A DNA stretch of 64,000 nucleotides from Branchiostoma floridae (Eukaryota > Chordata > Leptocardii > Amphioxiformes > Branchiostomatidae). The stretch is taken from contig NC_049997.1 of NCBI RefSeq assembly GCF_000003815.2, positions 12,896,261-12,960,260 of the forward strand, read 5' to 3'. The notes under the pieces were generated by a model. That model was not told the DNA's origin and did not search any database. It saw only the letters and a program-made list of their open reading frames with translations. Below are positions 41,241-53,957 of this stretch, piece after piece. The number at the start of each line of letters is the position of its first letter. Within the stretch, counting starts at the first letter, position 1. The translations under genes and the position numbers were made by a program.

Positions 41241-42050
41241 CTTGTATATTGAGTAAACTTGCATATCGGGTATCCACTTGTTAGTGTTGATAGGATTTGT
41301 GTCTGTCGAATAATTCAATATACATGTTTTGGGAGAGGGGGCGTGCAGCACTGTCCTGGCATCATCGTACACCGTAAAATTAGAACAATGCAAAAAGGAG
41401 ATTTTCATACCATTTCTTTATCTAGTAACTTATCAGTGTTGATTGGATTTCTTTCTAAGAATTCAATATATATATATATATATATATATATTTGGGAGAG
41501 GGGGCGTGCAGCACTGTCCTGGCACCATTGTACACCGTAAATTTATAACAATGCAAAAAGGAGATTTTCATATCATTTCTTTATCTAGTAACTTATTAGT
41601 GTTGATTGGATTTCTGTCCGTCTAAGAATTCAATATATATATATTGGAGAGGGGGCGTGCAGCACTGTCCTGGCACCATCGTACACCGTAAAATTAGAAC
41701 AATGCAAAAAGGAATTTCATACCATTTCTTAATCTAGTAACTTATTAGTGTTGAAGGGATTTCTGTCTGTCGAAGAGTTCAACATATATATTCTTGGGAG
41801 AGGTGGCGTGCAGCACTGTCCTGGCACCATAGTACACCGTAAAATTAGAGAAATACAAAAAGGGGATTTTCATACCATTTTTTTTATCTAGTAACTTATT
41901 AGTGTTGATGGGATTTCTGTCTGTCGAAGAATTCCAAATATGTATTTTTGGGAGAGGGGGCGTGCAGCACTGTCCTGGCATCATGGTACACCGTAATATT
42001 AGATCAATGCAAAAGGGGGTTTTCATACCATTTCTTTATCTAGTAACATA
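41241..42050. repeat. Tandem array, five units of 151-163 bp, upstream of copy A exon 1
   Basis: The word GCGTGCAGCACTGTCCTGGC starts at 41341, 41504, 41655, 41806 and 41960. Each unit also contains a poly-AT segment, TTTCTTTATCTAGTAACTTA and TAGTGTTGAT. Arm B has one unit only (49720-49860). It lies directly upstream of the signal-peptide exon, so copy number may alter promoter or 5' UTR. Confidence 0.92.
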
Positions 42051-42299
42051 GCAACATCATTGCATCATACAGACATGTTCCAAAACTATGATCTTCCAAG
42101 GGAAACATGCCCACATATGGCTGATCACTACTGATAACCTATAACGTTGCATAGATCATTCAAGTCAATATTTTGTTTGCGAGAATATTTTCAAATTTAG
42201 GGCCGAATTCTCACATAGTGTACTTTTAGTGCAACGGAGTGGGCATAAATTTGCAAATTTGGCTGAACGTTAAAAAATTGTCGTGCGACATAAAAACAT

Positions 42300-42490
42300 G
42301 TCAGAGATAAAGAACATTTCAGAGATAAAGAACGAATTTCTTTACTTTTTGTGTATTTTGTCGTCTTCTAAGTCATATTATCACTATAACGTATTGCGCA
42401 ATATCTAAATTAGAGAAAAATCGGAGAAAATAACAAGACAGTGACGCAGTGAACGAACCCGCAGTGACGCAAGCTTGACGCAGGTGCACC
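42300..42490. mobile_element. GGTGCACC-type MITE at the edge of arm A
   Basis: Contains TTTCAGAGATAAAGAACG, AAGTCATA and GACGCAGGTGCACC, ending at TTAA (42491-42494). Arm homology to B stops exactly here. Its other terminus is degraded. Confidence 0.65.
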
Positions 42491-42494
42491 TTAA

Positions 42495-43115
42495 GATAAA
42501 CAGAACCATGTGAAATATATTCCTTTACTTGCTGAGTGTGTGCATATGATAAAACGCAATAGTATAGTTGCATTAAATTTTACAGCACACCAGCTTTTAT
42601 GTCAATATCTACAACCATCAAGTAAACTTGGTAATAAGATAATGATAACGTGTATATTTTTGTTTCTATTACTTTCCTGTATATGTCTGTTAGCCTACCG
42701 CAGATAAATTTCATGGATGACATTGACGCGCTCATTAGTTTTTGCCTGATTTTAGAAATTAGAAAAAAAATCAAGATTTTTCTTTTTCTTCGGGGATGGT
42801 CAACGTGTGGAGAAAATACCAAAATGGGCAAACATGTTTGTGTTGTAGCCTAATGAGTGTACTTGTAGAAGAGACACTATCGCGGTAGCCATGGATATAG
42901 TTGTAAAAGTGAAACTTGTAGGATAGCTGTAAAAGAATCCCCAATATGGTAGCCATGAGCGTAGTTGCCAACTTGGTAAGTTATGCCTGTATACCACACT
43001 AGTGTCACTTTTACTACACTAGTGCACTCCCTGCATACAGAAATGAATGCCTCCGTTCGCTGTGATATCATGCTTTGTCACGGCAATTCTTGTTACAACA
43101 TTTATTACCTCCATG
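42495..43115. other. Spacer, no gene seen
   Basis: Sequence between the inverted arms. Contains short direct repeats (CCATGGATATAGTTG / CCATGAGCGTAGTTG) but no exon signature. Confidence 0.45.
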
Positions 43116-43119
43116 AAAT

Positions 43120-44280
43120 GTCATGGAGGTTATATTTTACCCCGCGTTTGTCTGTCTGTGTGTGTGTGTGTGTAAACAGGATAACTCAAGAACGGCTTAG
43201 TGGACTGATTTCATACTTAGTGTGTTGGTAGTGTGTGATGAAAGCTGAAAATGATTAGATTTTGGGCCCCCTAGCGGCTCCCCTTGGTACTGCAGCGCAT
43301 CTTCCGGTTTTGCTATCTCGGTGTTCTGAACATGCTATGGTCACGATTTTTAGGTGTTAGATGGCTCTTGTGCTCAGGAATAAGTGACATAAGTTTGGGC
43401 CCCCTAGCATCTAGTTTTGGGATAGCATGGGAATTTTTGTCAAAATCTTCGAAGAGGATAACTCAAGAAGGGAACTACGGTTTTTCATGATTTTTGGTAT
43501 GTAGGTACCTTAGACAATGTTGTACAAGATGAGATACAAATTATGCTAAATAGGACCACATTTGCATAATTAATGACAATATTCTATCATAGGAGTTTTT
43601 TTAATGTATCTCTTGTTCCAGATGTGCTATGGTCTTGACATTTTGATGGTAAATAGCTTTCGGTGTCATTGGGCAAGTTTCAGCCCCCTAATGTTTAATT
43701 TTGGAACTGCTGGGGCGTTTTTGTCAAGATATTCCAAAGAGGATAACTGCAGAAAGGATTGACGGATTGGCATCATATTAGGCATGCGGGTACCTTAGGC
43801 AAAGATGTTCATAATGATGTACATGTTATGCAAACGAGAGCTTAATTTGCATAACTAATGAGGAAATTGTATAATTCAATTGTTTTCAATAACTGGACTT
43901 CAATAAATGTAACACATGTTAATTATGATAGGTGGAATATAAGCAGATACCAAATATGGTAATGAGGAACTTATTTGCATGATTTATGTGAAAATTTAAA
44001 ACCGCTTTATGATTAATGATGGGAATTTTCTAATTGTGACATGTGTACGTTAGTCAATGATGAACAACACCATACATAAATTATGTTATTGAGTTAGTCA
44101 ATTGCATGAAATTTACGAAAGCTCTAAAATTTGAGCCATTTTCCCCAATATTTGTTCAGGAAATAATGGCTTGAGGTTATTGCAAGCACATGAAGATTTT
44201 GAGCGATGAAGAGGTGCTCTATATCAAGTGTGAACATGTCTGAGGTATAATTCACGGCAAAATCACCTTAAGTACTGTGA
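43120..44280. mobile_element. Interspersed repeat of the GGGCCCCCTAGCGG type
   Basis: Starts TTACCTCCATGAAATGTCAT and has repeated internal units with GGATAACTCAAGAA and GTTATGCAAACGAG. It shares GGGCCCCCTAGCGG with the repeats near 19530 and 27750 (complement). It has a (TG)n run at 43158-43172. Noncoding. Confidence 0.6.
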
Positions 44281-44523
44281 TCACCATTTTTAGATGTTCA
44301 CCATGCTTTTATGTTCACACTTTTGCGAGGAAACTAAAAACACGGAAAACCACCGCGAACATTTTCCCCGTATAGTATGCGATTATAATGTATGGCGCTA
44401 CCGCGAACTCAGAACCACCGAGGACACTCCATTGTACCTCTACCACGAAATTAAATCCACGCGAACTTACAGTATTTACATTATTTCAAGACGTTTAAAA
44501 CACTAAAATGAAATGGAACCAGA

Positions 44524-46546
44524 TTAATGTTTTGAGATGGTCACAGCGTGATGTCCCTGTAGTGGAACTGGCAGATCTTCCAAAACACTAATGGTTATAA
44601 TATCACTGCACACATCATAACACTGGACAGTAGCATGAGGTGTACTGAAAACAACATCATCAGCATCACAGCAACGACCGGTGATGTAGATCTCAGACCC
44701 ACATACAGTGGCACTGCTGTGATCCCATGGGACCTGTCTAGGTGCCATCTTCTCATGATGATCTCCCTGGGGGTTGTAACACAGAACGCAGTCTAGCTGT
44801 CCAGGCCACCCACCAAATAGATCTTGTTGTTCACCGTGCAAGCTTTGACCGCTATTACTGTCTTTGGCAATGGTGTTGCAAACGTCCACTCGTTTTGGAA
44901 GGGGTTGTAGCGCTGAATTACATTTGTCGTTTTGTCAGTACCAGTACTCCCACCAAATGCGTAGATGTTTCCACCACAGGTCGATATACGAAAATTGCTG
45001 ACAGCAAATTTCAGTGGGGTTGCCTCTTTTCCAGCTGTAAGTTGCCATGTTTTCACACCTCAACCGAAGATAGTAAAGTACTCTCAGTCTCGCCACTAAC
45101 AACATACACTTCTCCGTTAAGAAGAGCCATTCCATGCCAGCATCTTCCTGTATTTAGAGCCTCTAACTTGGTCCAGTAATGCTGCGAAGACTCCATACTT
45201 CAGTCAGGGATTCGTCACCCCCTGTAACAATTACATCATTGTCAACAACACATGCCGCGCATCCCTCAGTGTGGTGAGGGATTTGGGCAGTAGAGTGTTC
45301 TCTAAGCAGTTACAGTGGAGGTCTAGCCTGTACATGTTAGAATTTACTCGTCTTCTCTATCCACATCCTGTCGCGCCTCCTAGAAGCAATATTTTTTCTT
45401 GAAGGATTCTGCGAGGTCTCCGATGCGTGGATGTATCTTTTATCAGTTCCATGATTCCAGGAACTCCTAACAACACCTCAGTGTCTATGATGTTCTTGAG
45501 ATAGTCTTGGTCGACACGTGAGAAACAAACACAATCTAGCAGCTCCTTAAGATGCTTCTGTCGTTCCTCAAGATTATGCCGTGCCCAACGCATAATCGAC
45601 TCCAAGACTTGTTCCTCTTTTTTCACATGGAGGCCATCATCTGAGATGTACATCTTCAATAAATCTAAAGGTAGCTGAAGGAACTCCTCAGTTGTGCTGG
45701 TTTCCTCAAAATCTTTTAGAGCACAGCGTGTTGCCTCTGCTGATAAACGTTTACACGGCACTTTGTCTGCAACTGCCCATGTTCCAAAACATGTGTCGGA
45801 GCTCAAGTTGTCCGGAAGAAATCACTTACAAGCTTACGTTTATGAAGGTTAGACATCCAGGTAAGCAATATTCAAATACAATTCAATCTCTACAACTGGA
45901 TAAAAAACGGATATTGACTTCCGGANNNNNNNNNNNNNNNNNNNNNNNNNNNNNNNNNNNNNNNNNNNNNNNNNNNNNNNNNNNNNNNNNNNNNNNNNNN
46001 NNNNNNNNNNNNNNNNNNNNNNNNNCATTTGTGTACCCTTTTGCATATGATCCTAACGATTTAGTGGTTAAACCAGTTTTTCTAGTTAGCTGTACTGGTA
46101 TTGAATTGTTCTGACTAGTTCATTCTGCTTTTGCTGAAGAAGAGTGATGGATGTCACTCGAAACGTCCGGAAGTAAATATCCGTTTTTTATCCAGTTGTA
46201 GAGATTGAATTGTATTTGAACACTTACAAGCTTCTTCAAGTCGCTTAACCTGAAGCATGTTGGCTGCTTCAAACTGTAGATACACGTTATCCGATGTGAT
46301 GTCGAGCTTGGCTGAGTAGGCAAAGTCCACCAGAATTTCTAGTGCCTCTGCACTCACCTCTCTTATGTCTATCTTGTCCTTCTTACTCTCGCTATGGGCT
46401 CCACCGAACATGGCGTGGAAGTAGTCGGAGCAGGCTGACAGGACCAGGCGGTGACAGGGGATCTCCTTTCCCTCAGCACACAGGGTCACATCCACCAGGT
46501 GACCTTCTGACCTCAGCTCCTGCAACCGCTTGAAAAACCTATTCAT
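44524..46546 (-). pseudogene. KLHL-like BTB-BACK-Kelch gene, broken
   Basis: KLHL-type proteins are adaptors of Cullin-3 ubiquitin ligases: BTB binds Cul3, BACK links, Kelch binds substrate. BTB (46546-46227) starts MNRFFKRLQELRSEGHLVDV and contains VLSACSDYFHAMF. A foldback element (45836-46220) splits the gene inside a 13 bp duplicated site, and TGA follows ACK. BACK (45806-45390) contains WAVADKVPCKRLSAEATRC and WARHNLEERQKHLKELL. Kelch repeats follow but change frame at least four times (near 45360, 45190, 45062 and 44880); clear blades include GGNIYAFGGSTGTDKTTNVI and NNKIYLVGGLDS, and the end is GHHAVTISKH plus stop. It lacks obvious introns, so it could be a retrocopy. Low-quality sequence is an alternative cause of the frameshifts. 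Confidence 0.8.
45836..46220. mobile_element. Foldback element inserted in the KLHL-like gene
   Basis: The 13 bp CACTTACAAGCTT occurs at 45823-45835 and 46221-46233, the target duplication. Arms TTCAAATACAATTCAATCTC...ATCCGTTTTTTATCC are inverted, with 100 N in the middle (45926-46025). Related halves at 9500-9665, 34840-34915 and 55500-55580. Confidence 0.85.
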
Positions 46547-46599
46547 TGCTAGAAATAAAGTAGCAAAAACCATTAGATTGAGTGTATTTGAAAAAGTAT

Positions 46600-48312
46600 A
46601 AAAGTGGTGGGTAGAAATACTTTTATGGTAAAATCTATTGAATGTATAGCTAGAAATCTTATTTCCATTATGATGTTGAGACGTTCATCTTCAAAAGAAA
46701 AATTAATGTCCCTCTTATGATCATGCTAGTCGTACGTACTAAAACGATACAGCTTTTTCTTAAACACCAGAAAAGGGCCAACAAAATATGTTTTCTCTCT
46801 ACCCAAATAACATGTTTCTTGCATTGTCTGTAATAAAAAAAGCTGAATAAAGATGAATGAATATGTTAAACATTTAGCCATTAATTGGTTTAAGATTATT
46901 TCAAATTAAAAAGCCCTGATAATGTCATTGATTACACTCTCTCCCTTCATTAAGGATAACACAGATATGAAATAATTTTCAATTGATACAGATTTAACAT
47001 TAAAATTTCCTAATTATTTAGGAAATTGTCATATTTTCATCTACTCTAGCTTTTTATTCAATAAAATTTATTTCAAGTACGGTATTCCTGTTATGCAGCA
47101 CACAGAAATAAGAACATACTAACACACCCAACCAGCTATGGTAGGTGCCATATTTCCCAGCATGCCTCATAAGTTAATATGGCGACGCCCACTGACGGGA
47201 CCTAAACCAAGATGGGAGATACAAAGGAAGCTTTGTAGACCCCCCCCCCCATTACAGGTAAACTCTGTCACCTGCTACATAAAGTTTGTATTTTTCTTGA
47301 TATGCTTTCCTTGTTTGTTATCACTAACAAAATGAATACATGTTACTTTTAACTCGGCCGGATCACCTGAGTCGATAGAGGAAATTGGTGTAAACATTTA
47401 AAGGTCCAAAAAGGATTAGAACTGAGAACCATAAGACAACACTCCTAACAAAAAAGGCCACCTTGCCATGTAACACAGCCATGCGTAGTTTGCCTCGTTC
47501 CAAGTTTTTGCTCCCCTCCCCCACAACAAGTGTATACAAGCACGGCTTCACATTTTAGATATCAAACACAAACTAAAACCAACTCTACGATTACATAGAA
47601 TAGATGTAGATAGTTACAGATACAATGTTACTTACAGTTGATTTTTGTTGACGAAAAACACAACTAACCGGGCAAAACAGCGTCAGTGTTTTACTATATA
47701 CCGTTATGCCACGTAGCGTTACACACAATGGACGATCCACGAGCGCCCCCTAGCAGAATCGATTCTACACGCATGAAACGATTCGCGTGCACGTGTCCGT
47801 CGAGTAATTTGAGCTTACATTAAAGCGCCACTTTCATTTATGTACACATGGCTTTTTATTGTACGTTACGGGTATGGGGTGCATGTGGACATCATCCACT
47901 TTCATACCATATATGCATGACGCATTCATATCAAAATTTTAATGTGGACGTTTGTATCAGTAAAGTGCATATTGCATACATGTACACTTCCGGAATCATT
48001 TCATGAGGAATTGCATTAAGCTAGCAGTGCGTGCTTTTCCTAATATCATTCACGGAAGCACCAAAATGTGACATGCCTTTACCTTTCTGTGTAATGCAAT
48101 ATCTCTATTTCAATCTCAATAGGGTAGTGGACAAAGCCCTCAATTAGAGCATCACATCCAGGTGATGTGCAGGTCCGTGCGGCCGGTGGCGTGAGGGAAA
48201 AATAAAGTACAAGGTGCAGGAACCAAAAATAAACCGAAAAAAAGACTTGTGTGTGACTATGTACATGGCCGCAGGAAATTGCACGTACAGCGGGTTGTGC
48301 CCCTTGCTTTTA
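46600..48312. other. Spacer, no gene seen
   Basis: Upstream region of the KLHL-like gene. Contains a C-run (47240-47249) and AT-rich stretches. No exon or RNA gene recognised. Confidence 0.45.
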
Positions 48313-49245
48313 CCCTATCCAGACTGGGCTTTTGGGGCCTTCCCTGGCCTTGGGGGGGGGGGGGGGTGGTGGTGCTCATTCAACCCCCCCTTCGTATTTC
48401 CAAAACGGCTTACTGTACGATCACCAAATTTGCAGGGGGGTTGTGCTCATCGAGTTTTATGATTCCTGAAATTTGTATATCATTAAAACGTAATATAACG
48501 TAATTATGACGTCATTAATTGATATTTTGGCTAAAACGGGGAATTCCCATAACACCTAAATATCTCAGTCAAAAAGTTACCAATGAAGGTTTCTCATTAA
48601 TATTTAAGTGTTATAAGACTTCTGTTGTCAAAAGCCGTCGCAAAGACGTCAAAATGACGTCATCGAATGACGTCATCTGTAGCTTAGCTGTCCGCCATCT
48701 TGGATTATCAACCTTAAATTTTTCAAGATACAATTTTTTTCAACATTTAACGCTAAAACCCCATGAAAATGGACTAGAAAATGTGCACACGAATGTTTTC
48801 TGTAAGAAAATACCAAGTAGTGATGAAATCTGAGTGGAAATAAGCTTGTTATACTTTTCATCATGATATTGTCAGCCATCTTGGATTTTGACAAATTACG
48901 TCATCTCATTAGCATAATTTATGAATATTCAATTATAAATGTTCAACTAAGATGTGTTAGATATTAAAGATATGTGAAAAGAAGTTAAGTTTAGCAAGAA
49001 AATCTTAAAATCCCATTGTTTAAACCAAAATAGTGATTTTTGTAAAATTTGCCTTTCAAAAACCCGTTGCCATGGCAACACGAAAAACTATAAACTTACC
49101 CATTTTTTTTTAAATTGTTGCCAACAATATTTAAAAAAAAACCTCACCAAGTTTGGTTGTTCTAGCAAAAGCCGTTTGGGAGCTATAGGAGGTCAAAGTT
49201 GGCGCAGGCACTTTTAGCCCCCCCCCCTCCCCAGTCTGGATTGGA
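48313..49245. mobile_element. TTAA-type MITE at the inverted-arm junction
   Basis: Begins CCCTATCCAGACTGGG (preceded by TTTA, a mutated TTAA) and ends CCAGTCTGGATTGGA with TTAA at 49246-49249, where arm B begins. Contains TGACGTCA at 48507, 48655 and 48668, and the palindrome GTTGCCATGGCAAC at 49066-49079. Confidence 0.85.
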
Positions 49246-49249
49246 TTAA

Positions 49250-49440
49250 GGTGCACCTGCGTCAAGCTTGCGTCACTGCGGGTTCGTTCACTGCGTCACT
49301 GTCTTGTTATTTCCTCCGATTCTTCTATAATTTAGATATGGCGCAATACGTTATAGTAATAGTATGACTTAGAAGACGACAAAATACACAAAAAGTGAGG
49401 AAATTCGTTCTTTATCTCTGAAATGTTCTTTATCTGTGAC
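49250..49440. mobile_element. GGTGCACC-type MITE at the edge of arm B
   Basis: Inverted counterpart of 42300-42490: GGTGCACCTGCGTCAAGCTT, then AAATTCGTTCTTTATCTCTG. Confidence 0.65.
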
Positions 49441-49949
49441 ATGTTTCTATGTCGCACGACAATTTTTTAACGTTCAGCCAAATTTGCAAATTTGTGCCCA
49501 CTCCTTTGCATTAAAAGTACACTATGTGAGAACTCGGCCCTAAATTTGAAAATATTCTCGCAAACAAAATATTGACTCGAATGATCTATGCAACGTTATG
49601 GTTATCAGAAGTGATCAGCCATATGTGGGCATGTTTCCCTCGGAAGATCATAGTTTTGGAACATGTCTGTATGATGCAATGATGTTGCTATGTTACTACA
49701 TAAAGAAATGGTATGAAAATCCCCCTTTTGCATTGATCTAATTTTACGGTGTACGATGATGCCAGGACAGTGCTGCACGCCCCCTCTCCCAAAAACATGT
49801 ATATTGAATTCTTCGACAGACAAAAATCCTATAGGCAACACTAACAAGTGGATACCCGATATGCAAGTTTACTCATTATACGAGTGCTCACCTGCTGGTA
49901 AACAGATTGGAATGTGAGACAAATACTAAATTATTCAGTCTAGTGACGC

Positions 49950-50103
49950 ATGAAAATGGAACTGACTGCAAAAGACACTTGCTACACCAGGGCGATGCGG
50001 GTAGATCTCCTAAACCATCCTCCAGTCATGCTCTGGTGTTTGAAAGTCATTCTTGTAACAACATGGATGTTACACCGTCTGGTTAGCCACGCTCAAGAGC
50101 ATG
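49950..50103 (+). CDS. Copy B exon 1: signal peptide
   Basis: Starts MKMELTAKDT; an internal ATG at 49995 gives MRVDLLNHPP and a later one MLWCLKVILVTTWMLHRLVS. Ends SHAQEHG with donor GCATG|GTAAGT. Conservation of length and donor with copy A supports a real exon. Confidence 0.7.
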
Positions 50104-53100
50104 GTAAGTTTTTGTACTGTACGATATTTATCGAAGGAGGGCTGGTACAAGAAGGTCAGATAAAAAATGTTAAGGCCCTTCCCAGGTTCAATTTTTGATA
50201 GCCCTCTTCCCGCCTGAAGAATATTGTGGATGATCCTCTCACATTTTTCGTGGGTCTTTGGCGTAAGAAAGTGGTATTTTAACAGTTAAACTTAACGAAC
50301 TCAAAGATTTTAGCTTCACCAAAATAAATACATGCGCCAACTTTGATGTCCTATAACGCCAGAACGGCTTACGCTAGAGCCACCAAATCTACTGACTTTT
50401 CCTAAAATATTGTTGGCAACAATTTCAAGAAGTTTGACAAATTTGTCATTTTTGCGTGTTGCCATGGCAACCGTTTGTTCACAGGCTGTTTTGCTAATAA
50501 TCGCTAATTTCGGTTCTAACAATGTATTTTTCACGTTTATTTACTCTATTACTGCTATGTTATTACATAGATAAAATCTTATGTTATTTAGAATATCCTT
50601 CATAATTAGATATGCATAAATTATTATTCTTCGGTGACGTCATCAGCCCAAAATCCAATATGGCGGACGGTATGGCCAGATCAATATTAACTAGCTTATT
50701 ATCCCTTAGAATTTGTAGCTACCTGGTATTTTTTCATCAAAAACCACCTAAGTGAATGTATTTAGCCCCATTACCTATATTCATTTCCATTACCTTTTGC
50801 GATTATTTGTTGAAAAAAAAGCATTTTTGAAAGCTAGTGGATACAATATGGCGGATCCCAACTGATATTTTAGATGTGCATGACGTAATTTTATTACATC
50901 ATTTTGACGTCATTAATGTTGCAATTGGAAACATAAGTCGTAGCAAACAGTTATCACTTTGTTATCTGCACTTGCTGTCACATTTTTTTAGCAAAACTTG
51001 AAGTTTTCTGAGAAAACCCTTTTTTCATGGTTCCGGCTAATACAATCAAATTGATGACGTCATAATTACGTCAAATCACGTCATCGTAACGTCAAACGTC
51101 ACAATCTTGTTAGATTTTATGTCTATATCATTTCCTAAAAAATTTGGTGGCCATTTAACACGTCGTTCAAGAGTTAGAGGACTTAGAAGTGGAGGGCCTC
51201 AAAAACCAGCCCCCCCCCCCGTCCAGGGATGACCAAAAAAGCCCGGTCTGAATAGGGTTAAGAACTTAACCCTAAAATTTGCAGGGAGTGTTGTGCTCAT
51301 CGAGTTTTATAATTCCTGAAATTTTTATATCATTATGACGTAATAGGACATAATTATGGCGTCATTAATTGATATTTTTGGCTAAAACGGGGAATTCCCA
51401 TAATACCTAAATATCTCACTCAAAAAGTTACCAATAAAGTTTTCTTATTAATATTTAAGTGTTATAAGACTTCTGTTGTCAAAAGCCGACGCAACGACGT
51501 CAAAATGACGTCATAGAATGACGTCATCTGTAGTTTAGCTATCCGCCATCTTGGATTATGAACGTTAAACTTTTTCAAGATACATTTTTTTCAACATATA
51601 ACGCTAAAAACCCATGAAAATGGATGAAAAACGCTCACATGAATGTTTTCTGTAAGAAAATACCACGTAGTGTTGAAATCTGAGTGAAAATAAGCTTGTT
51701 ATACTTAAAATCGTGATATTGTGGGCCATCTTGGATTTTGGCCAATTACGTCATCTCATTAGCATAATTTATGAATATTTAATTATAAATGTTTAACTAA
51801 GATGTGTTGGATATTAAAGATATATGAAAAGAAGTTTAGTTTAGCAAGAAAATCTTAAAATCCCATTGTTGAAACCAAAATTAGTGATTTTTGTAAAATT
51901 TGCTTTTCAGAAACCCGTTGCCATGGCAACACGAAAAATGATAAACTTACCCAATTTTTTTTTTAAATTGTTGCCAACAATATTTTAGGAAAACTCACAA
52001 AGTTTGGTTGTTCTAGCACAAGCCGTTTTGGAGCTATAGGAGGTCAAAGTTGGCGCAGGCACTTTTAGCCCCCCCCCCCCCAGTCTGGATAGGGTTAAGG
52101 GTGGGTACCGGCTGGTACAGAAAATTCGGTTACAAGTCCAGAAGTTCAGGTCCCCGGATCCAATTGTGAATGGATGAATCTGTTCGGTGGAGTATCCTAC
52201 CTTACGTAAACAACGCTAACTGCCCCTGTTAAAATTGATCAAGTTTGGCTGTAGACACTTGACAAAAATGACTATCAACTCTGGATGAATCTGTTTGGTG
52301 GAGTATCCTACCTTACGTAAACAACGCTAACTGCCNNNNNNNNNNNNNNNNNNNNNNNNNNNNNNNNNNNNNNNNNNNNNNNNNNNNNNNNNNNNNNNNN
52401 NNNNNNNNNNNNNNNNNNNNNNNNNNNNNNNNNNNNNNNNNNNNNNNNNNNNNNNNNNNNNNNNNNNNNNNNNNNNNNNNNNNNNNNNNNNNNNNNNNNN
52501 NNNNNNNNNNNNNNNNNNNNNNNNNNNNNNNNNNNNNNNNNNNNNNNNNNNATAATCCGTTTTTTGGACCGGTCCTACAGAAAAACGGTTTTGCATTGGT
52601 ACACCATATCGGTACCCAGCCTTAGTTATATTAAGTATGATGTTTTTGTCTCTATTGCGCAAAAGTATTTCAGGAAATGCAGGGTCCACAGAGTTCCCAT
52701 TACTACAATTATGATATTATATCAAACTGCTTCTACAACATTTAGGTGACTGCGGTGCTTATATCACTGGACAATCTACTGGCTCCGTTTACTCCCCGAA
52801 CTATCCTGGACGGTACAACAACGGTTTGAACTGCACCTGGAAGATAGAGGTCAAAAGATGGGAAAACGTGTGGCTGACACCAGTGTCGTTTGATCTACAG
52901 AAAAACCATGACTGGCTAGACGTGTACAAGGGAGAACCAGACAGCCTCGATTTGTTGGGATCGTTCACGGGTTGGTTTGTCCCAGTTTCAGTGTGTATAT
53001 TTTTATTTTTTTGGAAAAGAACATTATGTGGCAGTATTTCGATAGTCTCAACAAATCAATTTTTTTTCGACCAGTTCTCTGGTCTTTTTTTAGCAGGCCT

Positions 53101-53820
53101 GAGGTTGCTCAGAGCCCTCCTGGGATTGTGGCGTGAGAAATTGATCAAATGTGGTTGGAAGTGGGTATCGGCCCCCGTCTATGACAGTGTATTACAGACA
53201 GTATAGTTTTACATTGTTGGAAAGAAGAGATGGACTTATATGTCTACTTTTATGTCATGAAAAGTGTTAAACTATATATATTTGTATTGAAGTGTTTTCA
53301 ATACCTAGCAATGGAGTCCATACATATTGTAATCAGTTTGAATATAAACTTGCTAATTTTCAAATTTCCAACAGGTAAAAATATTCCAGAACAGCTCATC
53401 ACCACGTCCAACACTGTGCACCTTGTTCTTCGTACGGATGACTCGATCACTGACGATGGTTTCGAAATCTACTTTGAGGGTAATAAGATCACTGTTGAAA
53501 TCTACGTATTCTTTGTGTATTTTACAGGCCTCTCAAATATCCTTCAAAAGACCTATTTAGTAGATGATACCACGATCTCAATAATCCATCCTTTTTTCAA
53601 AAAGATACCAAATTACTTAACACCAGCAGGAGAGGCTGTACAAAATACAACACTGATGAAATAACCTTTCCTTCTATGTCTATAATGTAGCAGTATATAC
53701 GCAGGCACATAAAAGTACAACCTAAAACGTGTTTGAGTCAGCCTGGCGTTGTCTTTCTTTTGAAATATGTCTGGTTTAATGACGCACTAAGGATTTAGCA
53801 GTGCCTCCTAAGTTTATTAC

Positions 53821-53866
<46 letters not shown>

Positions 53867-53925
53867 GTTATTTGTTGTTGTTATTATTATTATTGTTATT
53901 ATCCTTCTTATTATTATTATTATTA

Positions 53926-53957
<32 letters not shown>

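Larger units (their letters stand above)
20694..42494. repeat. Left arm of large inverted duplication (at least to 22.44 kb)
   Basis: Sequence from 42494 leftwards matches the complement of 49246 rightwards, through all exons 1-14 and most introns. The match is followed to about 22440, opposite the window end. Beyond that the partner is not visible. Differences are point changes plus whole-element insertions. Confidence 0.9.

Noticed and set aside
41241..42050. Array considered as CRISPR-like or as coding tandem repeats
   Set aside because: Units of 150 bp without spacers, in eukaryotic intronic context; frames are not maintained between units.
42373..43231. Cluster of short frames in the spacer
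   Set aside because: Short, low-complexity or hydrophobic by chance; no pairing with splice sites or with arm B.
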